A stretch of DNA of 37,929 bases, from contig JAFOVD010000037.1 in NCBI GenBank assembly GCA_017392525.1, positions 1-37,929 of the forward strand, written 5' to 3'. A program made the translations under genes and the position numbers. This document shows positions 16,477 through 25,105 of this stretch, piece by piece. Under the pieces are notes generated by a model. It saw only the letters and a program-made list of their open reading frames with translations, was not told where the DNA came from and did no database searches. The stretch's first letter is position 1. Each line of letters opens with the position of its first letter. This DNA comes from Lachnospiraceae bacterium. Lineage in GTDB: Bacteria > Bacillota > Clostridia > Lachnospirales > Lachnospiraceae.

Positions 16477-17622
16477 TTACTTCTTTTTCTCTCGATCGTA
16501 CTCTTCCATACCCTCTAATTTATGTTTCTTATACTCTGCAAATCTTCCTTCATCCAACGCATCACGGATTTCTTCCATCATATTGTTATAGAAATAAAGA
16601 TTATGCATAACACATAAACGCATACCTAACATCTCTTTTGCTTTTAACAGATGTCTGATATATGCCCTACTGTATGTGCGGCAAGCCGGGCAACCACAGC
16701 CCTCCTCAATCGGACTCATATCCTTTTCATACTGTTTATTAAACAGATTAATCTTGCCCCTATTTGTATAAACATGACCATGTCTACCATTTCTACTTGG
16801 ATAAACACAATCAAAGAAATCTATTCCACGTTCTACCCCCTCTAAAATATTAGCCGGGGTACCTACGCCCATAAGATATGTAGGCTTGTCTTTCGGTAAA
16901 TAAGGAACTGTCTCTTCGAGCACATGATACATTTCCTCATGTGACTCACCAACAGCAAGGCCACCAACAGCATAACCATCCAGTCCCCACTCTGCAATTC
17001 TCTTAGCATTATCAATACGAATATCATCGAAAATAGCACCCTGATTAATACCAAATAACATCTGCTGCTTATTTACGGTGTCTTCCAAACTATTCAGACG
17101 TTTCATCTCGTCCTGACAACGTTTTAACCAACGCTCTGTTCTAGCTACAGAAGCTTCCACATAAGAGCGATCTGCTACAGAACTTGGACACTCATCAAAG
17201 GCCATTGCAATAGTAGATCCAAGATTTGACTGAATCTGCATACTCTCTTCCGGTCCCATAAAAATCTTATGTCCATCAATATGTGAGCGGAAGGTTACTC
17301 CCTCTTCCTTGATCTTTCTCAATCCTGCAAGAGAAAACACCTGAAATCCGCCGGAATCTGTCAGGATTGGCTTATCCCAAACCATAAACTTATGCAGTCC
17401 ACCCAATTCCTTAATCAGTTTATCTCCTGTACGAACATGCAGATGATAAGTATTTGATAACTGAATCTGTGTCTTCAGTCCTTGTAAATCATCTGTTGAC
17501 ACTGCGCCTTTAATAGCAGCCACTGTACCTACATTCATAAATACAGGTGTCTGAACAGTACCATGTACCGTAGTCAATTCTCCTCTTTTTGCTCTTCCTT
17601 CTGTTTTTAATAGCTTATACAT
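16477..17622 (-). CDS. tgt: Queuine tRNA-ribosyltransferase (tRNA-guanine transglycosylase)
   Basis: This is a 381-aa enzyme that exchanges guanine 34 of Asp, Asn, His and Tyr tRNAs for a queuosine precursor. The TIM-barrel motifs DSGGFQVFSL, FDECP and GGLAVGE contain the catalytic aspartates and substrate loop. The C-terminal zinc site is formed by the GCGCPAC cysteines, with a later Cys and His in CVMHNLYFYN. The length matches the family. The ATG at 17622 has AAAGG upstream. The gene begins 18 bases after aroC and precedes yajC. Confidence 0.97.
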   Translation of the reverse strand: MYKLLKTEGRAKRGELTTVHGTVQTPVFMNVGTVAAIKGAVSTDDLQGLKTQIQLSNTYHLHVRTGDKLIKELGGLHKFMVWDKPILTDSGGFQVFSLAGLRKIKEEGVTFRSHIDGHKIFMGPEESMQIQSNLGSTIAMAFDECPSSVADRSYVEASVARTERWLKRCQDEMKRLNSLEDTVNKQQMLFGINQGAIFDDIRIDNAKRIAEWGLDGYAVGGLAVGESHEEMYHVLEETVPYLPKDKPTYLMGVGTPANILEGVERGIDFFDCVYPSRNGRHGHVYTNRGKINLFNKQYEKDMSPIEEGCGCPACRTYSRAYIRHLLKAKEMLGMRLCVMHNLYFYNNMMEEIRDALDEGRFAEYKKHKLEGMEEYDREKKK

Positions 17623-17640
17623 GAAGAAACCTTTCTAATA

Positions 17641-18738
17641 CTACTTGTCATAAATTTTCTTAATATGCCCCATCTGAGATGTGACATTTTGCAATAATAG
17701 ATCTGCAACCGTAATCATGGCCATAGATTCTACTACTACAACTGCTCTTGGAACAATGATTGGGTCATGTCTTCCATGAATTGTAATATCCACTTCATTT
17801 CCATCTTCCAAAACAGTCTGTTGTATCTGGGAAATAGATGGGGTCGGTTTAACTGCTGCACGAAATACAATCTGACTTCCATCAGACATTCCGCCCAACA
17901 CTCCGCCGGAATGATTTGTTGTTTTTATTACACTTCGATCATCTGAAATGCGAAACATGTCATTATTTTCTGAGCCCCTAAGCTTTGCAGCATGGAATCC
18001 CTCACCAATTTCAAATCCCTTTACTGCGCCAATAGAAAGCATAGCTTTGGCCAGAAGAGCATCTAATTTATCAAAAACCGGTTCTCCTACGCCTACCGGC
18101 ATTCCATCAATTATGCACTCAATTACTCCACCAACAGAATCCTTTGCTGAAATAGCCTCATGTACATACTTTTCTGCTGCTTTTGCAGCCTCATTGTCCG
18201 GCATGAAAAACATGTTCTCAGCGCACTCTTCTATGGAATATTTCTCAGCTTCGACTTCACCAATACTCTTTGTGTAAGCAGACACAACAATGCCAAGTTC
18301 ACTTAGGATTTTTGCTGCAACAGCGCCGCCGATAACACGGCCAATGGTCTCTCTCCCAGAGGATCTGCCACCTCCACGATAATCACGAAAACCGTATTTC
18401 TCAAAAAATGTATAATCCGCATGTCCCGGACGAAACGCCCGTGAAATGTCATTATAATCTTTTGAATGCTGGTCACTGTTTCGAACCATAACTGAAATCG
18501 GAGTACCTGTTGTCTTTCCTTCAAATACTCCGGATAAAATTTCACACTGATCCGATTCATTTCTAGCAGTTGTCACCTTGGACTGCCCCGGTCGTCTACG
18601 ATTTAGATATTTCTGAATATCTTCCTCCGTAAGCGGTATACCGGCCGGGCAGCCATCAATAACAGCTCCCAACGCCTTGCCATGGGATTCCCCCCACGTT
18701 GTAACTCGAAATTGTCTCCCAAATGTTGAACCTGACAT
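17641..18738 (-). CDS. aroC: Chorismate synthase
   Basis: This is a 365-aa enzyme of the shikimate pathway that converts EPSP to chorismate using reduced FMN. It has the N-terminal signature TTWGESHGKALGAVIDGCPAG, the RRPGQSKVTTARNESDQ segment and the internal GGGRSSGRET motif, all intact. The ATG at 18738 is chosen for the conserved MSGSTFG start and an AAGGA site. The longer reading would extend over the terminator of the preceding gene. No promoter is visible in the 55-base gap, so expression may rely on read-through from the lactonase gene or a promoter inside it. Confidence 0.98.
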   Translation of the reverse strand: MSGSTFGRQFRVTTWGESHGKALGAVIDGCPAGIPLTEEDIQKYLNRRRPGQSKVTTARNESDQCEILSGVFEGKTTGTPISVMVRNSDQHSKDYNDISRAFRPGHADYTFFEKYGFRDYRGGGRSSGRETIGRVIGGAVAAKILSELGIVVSAYTKSIGEVEAEKYSIEECAENMFFMPDNEAAKAAEKYVHEAISAKDSVGGVIECIIDGMPVGVGEPVFDKLDALLAKAMLSIGAVKGFEIGEGFHAAKLRGSENNDMFRISDDRSVIKTTNHSGGVLGGMSDGSQIVFRAAVKPTPSISQIQQTVLEDGNEVDITIHGRHDPIIVPRAVVVVESMAMITVADLLLQNVTSQMGHIKKIYDK

Positions 18739-18757
18739 ATTTTCCTTTTCCTTTCCC

Positions 18758-18784
18758 AAAAATAGGGGTTGCAAGCAACCCCTA
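18758..18784 (-). terminator. Intrinsic terminator between the lactonase gene and aroC
   Basis: On the minus strand TAGGGGTTG and CAACCCCTA pair around CTTG and are followed by five T's. It starts about 10 bases after the lactonase stop and leaves only about 20 bases before the aroC start. Confidence 0.9.
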
Positions 18785-18793
18785 CATAAATAA

Positions 18794-19840
18794 CTAGCCT
18801 AATTTATGAATGCGAATACAGTTTGGTTTATCAACCTTCACCGGCGCATTTTTCATAAGTCCATAATGTCCATCATAATCCATATGGAATGTACGAATCT
18901 CATTTGAATCATGATTTAATACGGCTATATATTCACTTCCCGGCACAACCAGAAGTGACTTTGGATAATCACCTGATGTATACGTAAATCCCTGCCACTC
19001 TAAGGTACCGTCCTGTTCATTTCGTTTAAGATATGAATATCCATCAACAGCATCTACTGTGACAAAGATGTACTTCTCATCTTCCGTGAATCTGAAGCAT
19101 GTGCAAGCAGCATTCTCATACTCCTTATCCAGTACATCAACAACCTGAACCAGTTCGAATTCCGGTCCATTATTATCCCTATATGTATAGACCTCCATTG
19201 TATTTCCAATGCCGGTCATAATATAAGCAAATTTACCATCCTTTGAGAATCTCATGATTCTAGCACCTGCATCTAATTCGGAACGAATCATGTCAACCAT
19301 ATGAAGATGACCAAGTTCATAATCAACTTCATAAATCTTGGTTTGATTTAAACCGAAATCAACAGCACATAAGTATTTCTCATCCGGTGTCAAAGTAACA
19401 CATGTTACCTTAGGATGATCCAATCGCTTCTCGGATGCACTTAAAAACCCACCTTTATGGAAAATTCCATCTGCAATATCACCAATACTGCCATCCTCAT
19501 TTATTCTCATCATTGTAACTCTACCATCATGGTAGCCTCCAACGAAAAGATAACGGTTCTTGGAATCAACTTCCACATAGCATCCACGCATGCCACCAAT
19601 CCATGACTGGTTGATTTTCTCTAATCCACCTTCTTCGTCAACATGAAAAGCAGCTACGCCCTCATCAGCGATGGAATATAAGAACTTTCCATCCTTAGAA
19701 ATTGTCAAATACGACGGATTATTAATTGGAACAACACTCTTTTCTGTAAACACGCCTGTGGCTGAATCTACATCATAAACATGAATCCCCACACTGTTTT
19801 CATGCGTATAAGTACCAACATAAGCTACATATTTGTCCAT
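18794..19840 (-). CDS. Lactonase-family beta-propeller protein (6-phosphogluconolactonase-like)
   Basis: This is a 348-aa cytoplasmic protein of the seven-bladed propeller family that includes YbhE-type 6-phosphogluconolactonase. The family start YVAYVGTYTHENSVGIHVYDVD is present, as are repeated blade motifs of the kind SKDGKFLY, TPDEKYLCAVD, SKDGKFAYIMT and TEDEKYIFV. The propeller family also includes other lactonases and cycloisomerases, so the exact substrate is not certain. The start at 19840 has GAGGAGG and its own promoter 38-66 bases upstream. Confidence 0.9.
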   Translation of the reverse strand: MDKYVAYVGTYTHENSVGIHVYDVDSATGVFTEKSVVPINNPSYLTISKDGKFLYSIADEGVAAFHVDEEGGLEKINQSWIGGMRGCYVEVDSKNRYLFVGGYHDGRVTMMRINEDGSIGDIADGIFHKGGFLSASEKRLDHPKVTCVTLTPDEKYLCAVDFGLNQTKIYEVDYELGHLHMVDMIRSELDAGARIMRFSKDGKFAYIMTGIGNTMEVYTYRDNNGPEFELVQVVDVLDKEYENAACTCFRFTEDEKYIFVTVDAVDGYSYLKRNEQDGTLEWQGFTYTSGDYPKSLLVVPGSEYIAVLNHDSNEIRTFHMDYDGHYGLMKNAPVKVDKPNCIRIHKLG

Positions 19841-19877
19841 AGTAAAACCTCCTCTTATGCCTTATTCAATTAAGTTA

Positions 19878-19906
19878 AGTATAACCTATTTTTCCGCTTT
19901 TTCCAA
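19878..19906 (-). promoter_or_regulatory. Promoter of the lactonase-family gene
   Basis: On the minus strand there is a TTGGAA (19901-19906), a 17-nt spacer and a TATACT (19878-19883), ending about 38 bases before the start codon. Confidence 0.75.
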
Positions 19907-19940
19907 CGGTTCCAAGACAAAGAAGGTTTGAACTTTATTT

Positions 19941-20582
19941 TTACTTTCTCACAAGAAGAGAAATGCCGTCGCCCACCGGTAAAATCGTACTCGAAAAATC
20001 TTTATCGTGCCCGGCTTCAAAGAGAAAGTCACGCATCCTCTTATAGATTGTTCGATTTCTACGTGTAACTGCAAAATGGGATTCAATTATATCTCCATCC
20101 TGTAGTACATTATCCGTAATCAGTACTGTCCCCGGCTTCGTTAAAGCCTTCAGCATAGGGAAAAATACCGGATATTGTCCCTTTGCGGCATCCATAAAAA
20201 TGAAATCATATGGCCCTTCGAGGGTCGGCAAAATCTCAGCCGCATCTCCATAATGCAGATTTATAACATCTTCAAAACCCGCATCTTTAATATTCTTTGT
20301 AGCAATCGGAATACGTTTGTCATAGTTTTCAATTGTATCGATTGTACATTGAACCGGATTATATGTAGCCATTAAAACAGAAGAAAAGCCAATGGCGGCT
20401 CCTACTTCTAGGATCCGCTTTGGCTGTTTCATCTGCAGGAATACCTTGATGAAGTTCTGCATATCTTTACGGATAATCGGAACATAGTTCTCAATTGCAT
20501 CTGCTTCCAGGTTTTCCAAAAACTCTGTATTTCCTTCTGCAAAGGAATTCATAAATGTTAAATAACGTTCATCAATGATCAT
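19941..20582 (-). CDS. trmR: O-methyltransferase, probable tRNA 5-hydroxyuridine methyltransferase
   Basis: This is a 213-aa class I SAM methyltransferase of the YrrM/TrmR group. The SAM loop ILEVGAAIGFSSVLMA is followed by an acidic residue after the second strand (DTIENY). The metal-binding FMDAAKGQYP and ITDNVL motifs typical of this O-methyltransferase family follow. TrmR in Bacillus methylates wobble 5-hydroxyuridine in tRNA, and the position next to an ireB-ruvX-DUF1292 cluster supports that identity. The gene starts one base after the RNase J stop with GGAAG as the ribosome site, so the two are translationally coupled. Confidence 0.82.
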   Translation of the reverse strand: MIIDERYLTFMNSFAEGNTEFLENLEADAIENYVPIIRKDMQNFIKVFLQMKQPKRILEVGAAIGFSSVLMATYNPVQCTIDTIENYDKRIPIATKNIKDAGFEDVINLHYGDAAEILPTLEGPYDFIFMDAAKGQYPVFFPMLKALTKPGTVLITDNVLQDGDIIESHFAVTRRNRTIYKRMRDFLFEAGHDKDFSSTILPVGDGISLLVRK

Positions 20583-20583
20583 A

Positions 20584-22251
20584 TTAAACTTCCATAATAA
20601 TTGGCAGAATCATTGGACGACGCTGTGTTTCCTTCCAAACAAAATCAGAAAGTGAATTCTTGATTTCATTCTTAATACGAGTCCAATCAGAAACATTTCG
20701 TTCTGCTAAACGAAGGACTGTATCATCCAACACTGCTTTTGCACTGTCCATAAGGTCTTCTGATCCACGAACATATACAAATCCACGGGAAACAATATCC
20801 GGTCCCGCAATAACTTCGCCACTTCCGCCATCTAATGTCATAACAACGATAATAATACCGTCTTCTGCTAATCTCTGACGATCGCGTAAAACAATATTAC
20901 CAACATCACCTACGCCCAATCCATCAACCATGATTGCGCCGGTGTGAACGCGTCCATTTACTCTTGCATTCTCTTCCTCGTCAAATTCAAGGACATCTCC
21001 GGAATGGAGAATAAACGTATGATCGGAATCATAACCAAGAGAACGAACAGTAGCTTCCTGTGCTTTAAGGTGTTTATACTCACCGTGCACCGGAATCGCG
21101 TACTTTGGATTTACCAATGAATAAATCAACTTGATTTCTTCCTGGCATGGATGTCCGGAAACGTGAACATCCTGGAAGATTACATTGGCACCCTTCATAT
21201 AAAGCTCGTTAATTACATTGCCAACCGCCTTTTCATTTCCCGGGATTGGATGAGATGAAAATACAACGGTGTCTCCCGGCTGAATCTGAATCTTACGATG
21301 CATTCCATTCGCCATACGGGAAAGAGCAGCCATAGATTCACCCTGAGAACCTGTTGTAATCAAAACAGTTCTCTCATCCGGGAAGTTTTTCAATTCTTCA
21401 ATACTAATCAGCGTATTATCGGGAATATTCAAATAACCAAGCTCAGATGCCGTGTTAATGATATTCACCATGCTTCGGCCTTCAACCACAACCTTACGCT
21501 CGTACTTACAAGCCGCATCAATAATCTGCTGCACACGGTCTACGTTAGAAGCAAATGTTGCAATAATAATACGGTGTTCCTTATTTTCATTAAAAATACT
21601 GTCGATAGCCTTACCAACTGTACTCTCTGAAGCAGTAAATCCCGGTCGTTCCGCATTTGTACTATCGCACATTACGGCAAGAACGCCCTTCTTACCGATT
21701 TCGGCAAAACGCTGTAAATCGATGGCATCACCAAATACCGGTGTGTAATCCACCTTAAAGTCACCTGTATGAATAATTGTTCCTACCGGTGAATAAATTG
21801 CAAGAGCTGCTGCATCCTGTATCGAATGATTAGTCTTGATAAATTCTACACGGAAATTGCCCAGATTAATATGCTGACCATATTTAACCACCTTACGACG
21901 TGTAGATTTCATCATGTTTCGCTCTTCAAGCTTACGTTCAATAATACCGATTGTAAGCTTTGTTGCATAAACGGGTACATTAACCTTCTGGAGAACATAT
22001 GGAAGCGCTCCGATATGATCCTCATGACCATGTGTAATAAAGAATCCCTTAACCTTGTCAATGTTCTCTTCAAGGTAAGAAACATCAGGAATTACCAAAT
22101 CAACACCCAACATGTCATCTTCCGGAAAAGCTAAACCACAGTCCACAACAATAATACTGTCTCCATACTCGAAGGCAGTAATATTCATACCTATCTGCTC
22201 AAGTCCTCCCAGAGGGATAACTTTAAGCTTTTCATTTTCAATTTTCTTCAA
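20584..22251 (-). CDS. rnj: Ribonuclease J
   Basis: This is a 555-aa metallo-beta-lactamase/beta-CASP nuclease with 5'-3' exonuclease and endonuclease activity in mRNA decay and rRNA maturation. The catalytic zinc motif HGHEDHIG is at 74-81, the beta-CASP region follows, and the histidine of HVSGHPC is visible. I choose a TTG start at 22251 because AAGGAG lies 6 bases before it and the resulting length is exactly that of typical RNase J. The upstream ATG has no ribosome site and would add an unlike N-terminus. Only one RNase J gene is visible, so whether it is J1 or J2 cannot be told. Confidence 0.96.
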   Translation of the reverse strand: MKKIENEKLKVIPLGGLEQIGMNITAFEYGDSIIVVDCGLAFPEDDMLGVDLVIPDVSYLEENIDKVKGFFITHGHEDHIGALPYVLQKVNVPVYATKLTIGIIERKLEERNMMKSTRRKVVKYGQHINLGNFRVEFIKTNHSIQDAAALAIYSPVGTIIHTGDFKVDYTPVFGDAIDLQRFAEIGKKGVLAVMCDSTNAERPGFTASESTVGKAIDSIFNENKEHRIIIATFASNVDRVQQIIDAACKYERKVVVEGRSMVNIINTASELGYLNIPDNTLISIEELKNFPDERTVLITTGSQGESMAALSRMANGMHRKIQIQPGDTVVFSSHPIPGNEKAVGNVINELYMKGANVIFQDVHVSGHPCQEEIKLIYSLVNPKYAIPVHGEYKHLKAQEATVRSLGYDSDHTFILHSGDVLEFDEEENARVNGRVHTGAIMVDGLGVGDVGNIVLRDRQRLAEDGIIIVVMTLDGGSGEVIAGPDIVSRGFVYVRGSEDLMDSAKAVLDDTVLRLAERNVSDWTRIKNEIKNSLSDFVWKETQRRPMILPIIMEV

Positions 22252-22320
22252 AAATAACTCCTTTTCCTTGGTAGGGAAATGGGTACACATCCTATCGTCT
22301 GTCCACGGGCAATACAGAAC

Positions 22321-22572
22321 CTATTCAAAGTCTGTGTCTTCCATTAATTCCTCAAACACCTTAAGAATTGCAGAGAATTCAACATCATCTTCCACCGGTT
22401 CATAGGCAACTTCATCTTCGTTAGAAGCAACCTCCCTAAAAATGTAAGCTTCCGAATCACCTTCTGCATCTTCGGCTACCAATAAATATTTATGTTCACT
22501 GACAGTAGTCTCTTCTAAAACGAAAAGTTCTACAGTCTCATCAGTGTCTGTAATAAATGTAATTTTATCCAT
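22321..22572 (-). CDS. DUF1292 protein (YrzB family)
   Basis: This is an 83-aa acidic protein, MDKITFITDTDETVELFVLEET..., with the pattern of the DUF1292/YrzB family, whose role is unknown. The ATG at 22572 has AAGGAT upstream and lies 10 bases after the ruvX stop. The longer reading would overlap ruvX. The order ireB-ruvX-DUF1292 is conserved across Firmicutes (yrzL-yrrK-yrzB in Bacillus). Confidence 0.9.
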   Translation of the reverse strand: MDKITFITDTDETVELFVLEETTVSEHKYLLVAEDAEGDSEAYIFREVASNEDEVAYEPVEDDVEFSAILKVFEELMEDTDFE

Positions 22573-22582
22573 ACTATAATCC

Positions 22583-23023
22583 TTATACCTGTCCATTCTT
22601 TCGAGCATCTAAATAGCTCTGCAAAATTAACATGGCCGCAATTTCATCCACGTATTCCTTACGGTTTTCTCTGCGAATACCCAATTCCATCATGGTATTG
22701 TCTGCCATAACTGTAGTTAATCTCTCATCAAAAAGAGTAACCGGCAGTCCTGTACGCTTTTCTACCTCTTCTTTAAAGGCCAGCGTCTTCTCTACACGCT
22801 CACCCTCTGTATTATTCATATTCTTTGGATTACCCAAAACAATAGACTCCACCTGATATTCATCACAAATCGCCTTGATTCTCGCAAGTGTTGTGCGAAG
22901 CTTACCCGGCTTTTCTCTACGAATAATCTCCAGTCCCTGGGCAGTCAAAAGCAAGGGGTCGCTGATTGCCACCCCACAAGTTTTTGATCCAAAATCCAAT
23001 CCTAAGATTCTATTTTCACTCAT
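22583..23023 (-). CDS. ruvX: Holliday junction resolvase-like protein RuvX (YqgF)
   Basis: This is a 146-aa RNase H-fold protein. The N-terminal ILGLDFGSKTCGVAISD carries the first acidic catalytic residue and the C-terminal FDERLTTV the second. The family has been tied to pre-16S rRNA 5' processing and to recombination. The start overlaps the ireB stop as ATGA, indicating translational coupling. Confidence 0.95.
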   Translation of the reverse strand: MSENRILGLDFGSKTCGVAISDPLLLTAQGLEIIRREKPGKLRTTLARIKAICDEYQVESIVLGNPKNMNNTEGERVEKTLAFKEEVEKRTGLPVTLFDERLTTVMADNTMMELGIRRENRKEYVDEIAAMLILQSYLDARKNGQV

Positions 23024-23289
23024 TTATTATTCCATGCCTCTGTCTTAATATATTCTGTGAGAAGTTCTTCTACCAGTTCATCCCGTTCGACCTTCATAAT
23101 AAGGCTTCTCGCATTCTTGTGGCTAGTAATAAATGTTGGATCTCCAGACATAATATAACCTACAATCTGATTCACCGGATTGTAACCCTTCTCAGAAAGT
23201 GCGTCATAAACCTGGTGAACGATTTCCTTAATACTAGTCTGATTTTCCTTTTCAACTTTAAAATACTGTGTATTGCTTAAATCTTGCAT
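23020..23289 (-). CDS. ireB: IreB family regulatory phosphoprotein (UPF0297)
   Basis: This is an 89-aa protein beginning MQDLSNTQYFKVE and containing the family core VYDALSEKGYNPVNQIVGYIMSGDPTFITSHKNAR. In Enterococcus the homologue is phosphorylated on N-terminal threonines by the PASTA kinase IreK; the matching N-terminal Thr here is T7. I choose the ATG at 23289 over one ten codons upstream because the family starts at this point; neither has a strong ribosome site. A good promoter precedes it at 23331-23359. It is the first gene of ireB-ruvX-DUF1292-rnj-trmR. Confidence 0.92.
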   Translation of the reverse strand: MQDLSNTQYFKVEKENQTSIKEIVHQVYDALSEKGYNPVNQIVGYIMSGDPTFITSHKNARSLIMKVERDELVEELLTEYIKTEAWNNK

Positions 23290-23330
23290 ACATTCACGAC
23301 CAATCTGCTTATATAGCATAGTTTATGATT

Positions 23331-23359
23331 ATTCTATATTATATTTAAAAAATAATCAA
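23331..23359 (-). promoter_or_regulatory. Promoter of the ireB-ruvX-DUF1292-rnj-trmR unit
   Basis: On the minus strand there is a TTGATT (23354-23359), a 17-nt spacer and a TAGAAT (23331-23336). It lies in the 93-base gap after mtaB, about 42 bases before the ireB start. Confidence 0.7.
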
Positions 23360-23382
23360 CCGCACCAACTCTTTGTTTTTCT

Positions 23383-24702
23383 TTATTTCTCTAATTCGTA
23401 CGTTTCCATCAGCATAATTTCATCATTCAGAAATCTCTCTGCCTTGCCACGAACAAATCTGTTATGTAAATCTTCGTCCGATTTTACTGCATATCTTACA
23501 TACTCTTCAGTAAATCCTGTCCAATATGTCTGACCATCCAATTCCATCGGCTCTTCCATCAGGACACATACATCCTTATGCAAGTCTTCTTCTCTAAACT
23601 CTTTCGACATTTCCCCGGCGAGACGAATCAATTCTTCAGAACGCTGAGATTTAATCTGTTCCGGAATCTGATCCGGCATACGTTCTGCTCTTGTACCCTT
23701 TCGAATAGAGAATTTAAACACGTGCATCTCGTAGAAATGTATCATTTCCAGATATTTCTTTGTCTCCCGGAATTCCTCTTCGGTTTCTCCCGGGAAACCA
23801 ACGATTACATCCGTTGTAATTGCAGGATGCTCAAAGTACTTTCTAAGATAATCTACGCTCGCCTTAAACTCCTCTGTAGTATACTTACGATTCATGCGCT
23901 TCAGCGTCTCATCACAACCGCTCTGAAGTGACAAATGGAAATGCGGACAGAGTTTGTCTACCTTGGATGCTCTAGAAGCAAACTCCTCAGTAACAATCAT
24001 CGGCTCCAATGAACCAAGTCTGATGCGACGAATTCCCGGGATTTCCTGAACAGCTTCAATCACATCAATCAAACCGTACTCATCTTTTACTCCGTAAGAG
24101 CTAAGGTGAATTCCGGTAAGGACAACCTCCTGATAACCAGATTCTGCAAGGTCCTTTATCTCACGGACAACATCATCCTTGTCTCTGGATCTGACACGGC
24201 CTCTTGCATAAGGAATCACACAATAACTGCAGAACTGATTGCAACCGTCCTGAATCTTGATAAAAGCTCTTGTATGCTCTGCTGTCTTGGTTACATGGAG
24301 CACTTCGTAATCCTGTACACCATCGTTGATATCGATAATATCAATATTCTGCTTATGATCCTCAAGGAACTTATGGATTTCAGGAACCAGCTCGTTTTTC
24401 TTATTATTTCCAATAATAATATCCGCAGATAAATCAAGCGTATCACTCTGACTTGCTGTCTGAACATAACATCCTGCAGCTACAACAATTGCGTCCGGAT
24501 TCAGCTTTTTCGCCCTATGAATCATCTGTCGGCTCTTGCGATCTGCCATGTTTGTAACAGAACATGTATTAATCACATAAACATCTGCTCGTTCTGTAAA
24601 TGGTACAATTTCATAGCCATCTGCCTCTAAAAGCTGCTGCATCGCCTCTGTTTCATATGCATTTACTTTACAACCCAAATTATGAAGGGCAGCTGTTTTC
24701 AT
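23383..24702 (-). CDS. mtaB: tRNA t6A37 methylthiotransferase MtaB
   Basis: This is a 439-aa radical SAM enzyme that converts t6A37 to ms2t6A37 in tRNA. The N-terminal MTTase domain starts LHNLGCKVNAYETE, with cluster cysteines also in NTCSVT and AAGCYVQ. The radical SAM cluster motif CNQFCSYC (CX3CX2C) is followed by VIPYARGRVRSR, and a C-terminal TRAM-like region is present. The LGCKVN start distinguishes MtaB from MiaB and RimO. The ATG at 24702 has AGAGGAG upstream. Confidence 0.95.
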   Translation of the reverse strand: MKTAALHNLGCKVNAYETEAMQQLLEADGYEIVPFTERADVYVINTCSVTNMADRKSRQMIHRAKKLNPDAIVVAAGCYVQTASQSDTLDLSADIIIGNNKKNELVPEIHKFLEDHKQNIDIIDINDGVQDYEVLHVTKTAEHTRAFIKIQDGCNQFCSYCVIPYARGRVRSRDKDDVVREIKDLAESGYQEVVLTGIHLSSYGVKDEYGLIDVIEAVQEIPGIRRIRLGSLEPMIVTEEFASRASKVDKLCPHFHLSLQSGCDETLKRMNRKYTTEEFKASVDYLRKYFEHPAITTDVIVGFPGETEEEFRETKKYLEMIHFYEMHVFKFSIRKGTRAERMPDQIPEQIKSQRSEELIRLAGEMSKEFREEDLHKDVCVLMEEPMELDGQTYWTGFTEEYVRYAVKSDEDLHNRFVRGKAERFLNDEIMLMETYELEK

Positions 24703-24722
24703 ATTTCTATCTCCTCTCGTGA

Positions 24723-24751
24723 TTGACTTTTACATCCCTTTGATTTACCAT
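24723..24751 (+). promoter_or_regulatory. Promoter of the HPr-like gene
   Basis: On the plus strand there is a TTGACT (24723-24728), a 17-nt spacer and a TACCAT (24746-24751), about 31 bases before the start codon. Confidence 0.65.
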
Positions 24752-24782
24752 AAATTCAACAAACAAATAGGAGGTACCAAAC

Positions 24783-25013
24783 ATGAAAACTGTACAGATC
24801 TCACTTAACTCAATTGATAAGGTAAAATCTTTTGTTAACACAGTAAGTCAGATTGATTCCGATTTCGATCTTGTATCCGGAAGATATGTTATCGATGCTA
24901 AATCTATTATGGGAATTTTTAGTCTTGATCTCTCTAAACCTATTGAGCTTAATATTCATGCTGAAACAGGTGTAGAGGAAATTCTTGAAACATTAAAACC
25001 TTATATCGTTTAA
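24783..25013 (+). CDS. HPr-like protein lacking the active-site histidine
   Basis: This is a 76-aa single-domain protein of the HPr fold. The regulatory-serine motif is well kept as KSIMGIFSL (S41, equivalent to HPr Ser46). Counting back from it, the position of the PEP-dependent active-site His15 is S10 and that of Arg17 is D12. It therefore should not carry phosphate from Enzyme I, but it could still be a target of HPr kinase and act like the Bacillus regulator Crh. The start has AGGAGG, a good promoter and a following intrinsic terminator, so it is a stand-alone plus-strand gene between two minus-strand operons. Confidence 0.88.
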   Translation: MKTVQISLNSIDKVKSFVNTVSQIDSDFDLVSGRYVIDAKSIMGIFSLDLSKPIELNIHAETGVEEILETLKPYIV

Positions 25014-25038
25014 GATTTAGATTTTAACATGATTTCAT

Positions 25039-25063
25039 GGCACAGCTTGTCTGTGCCTTTTTT
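25039..25063 (+). terminator. Intrinsic terminator of the HPr-like gene
   Basis: GGCACAG and CTGTGCC pair around CTTGT and are followed by six T's on the plus strand, 25 bases after the stop codon. Confidence 0.92.
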
Positions 25064-25071
25064 ATTTGTAA

Positions 25072-25098
25072 AATATTAGGCCAGCAAACGCCGGCCTA
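25072..25098 (-). terminator. Probable terminator after thiI
   Basis: On the minus strand TAGGCCGGC pairs with GCTGGCCTA (one G-U) around GTTT and is followed by ATATTTT. It lies 7 bases after the thiI stop. The U tract is short, so termination may be incomplete. Confidence 0.7.
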
Positions 25099-25105
25099 TA
25101 CTATC

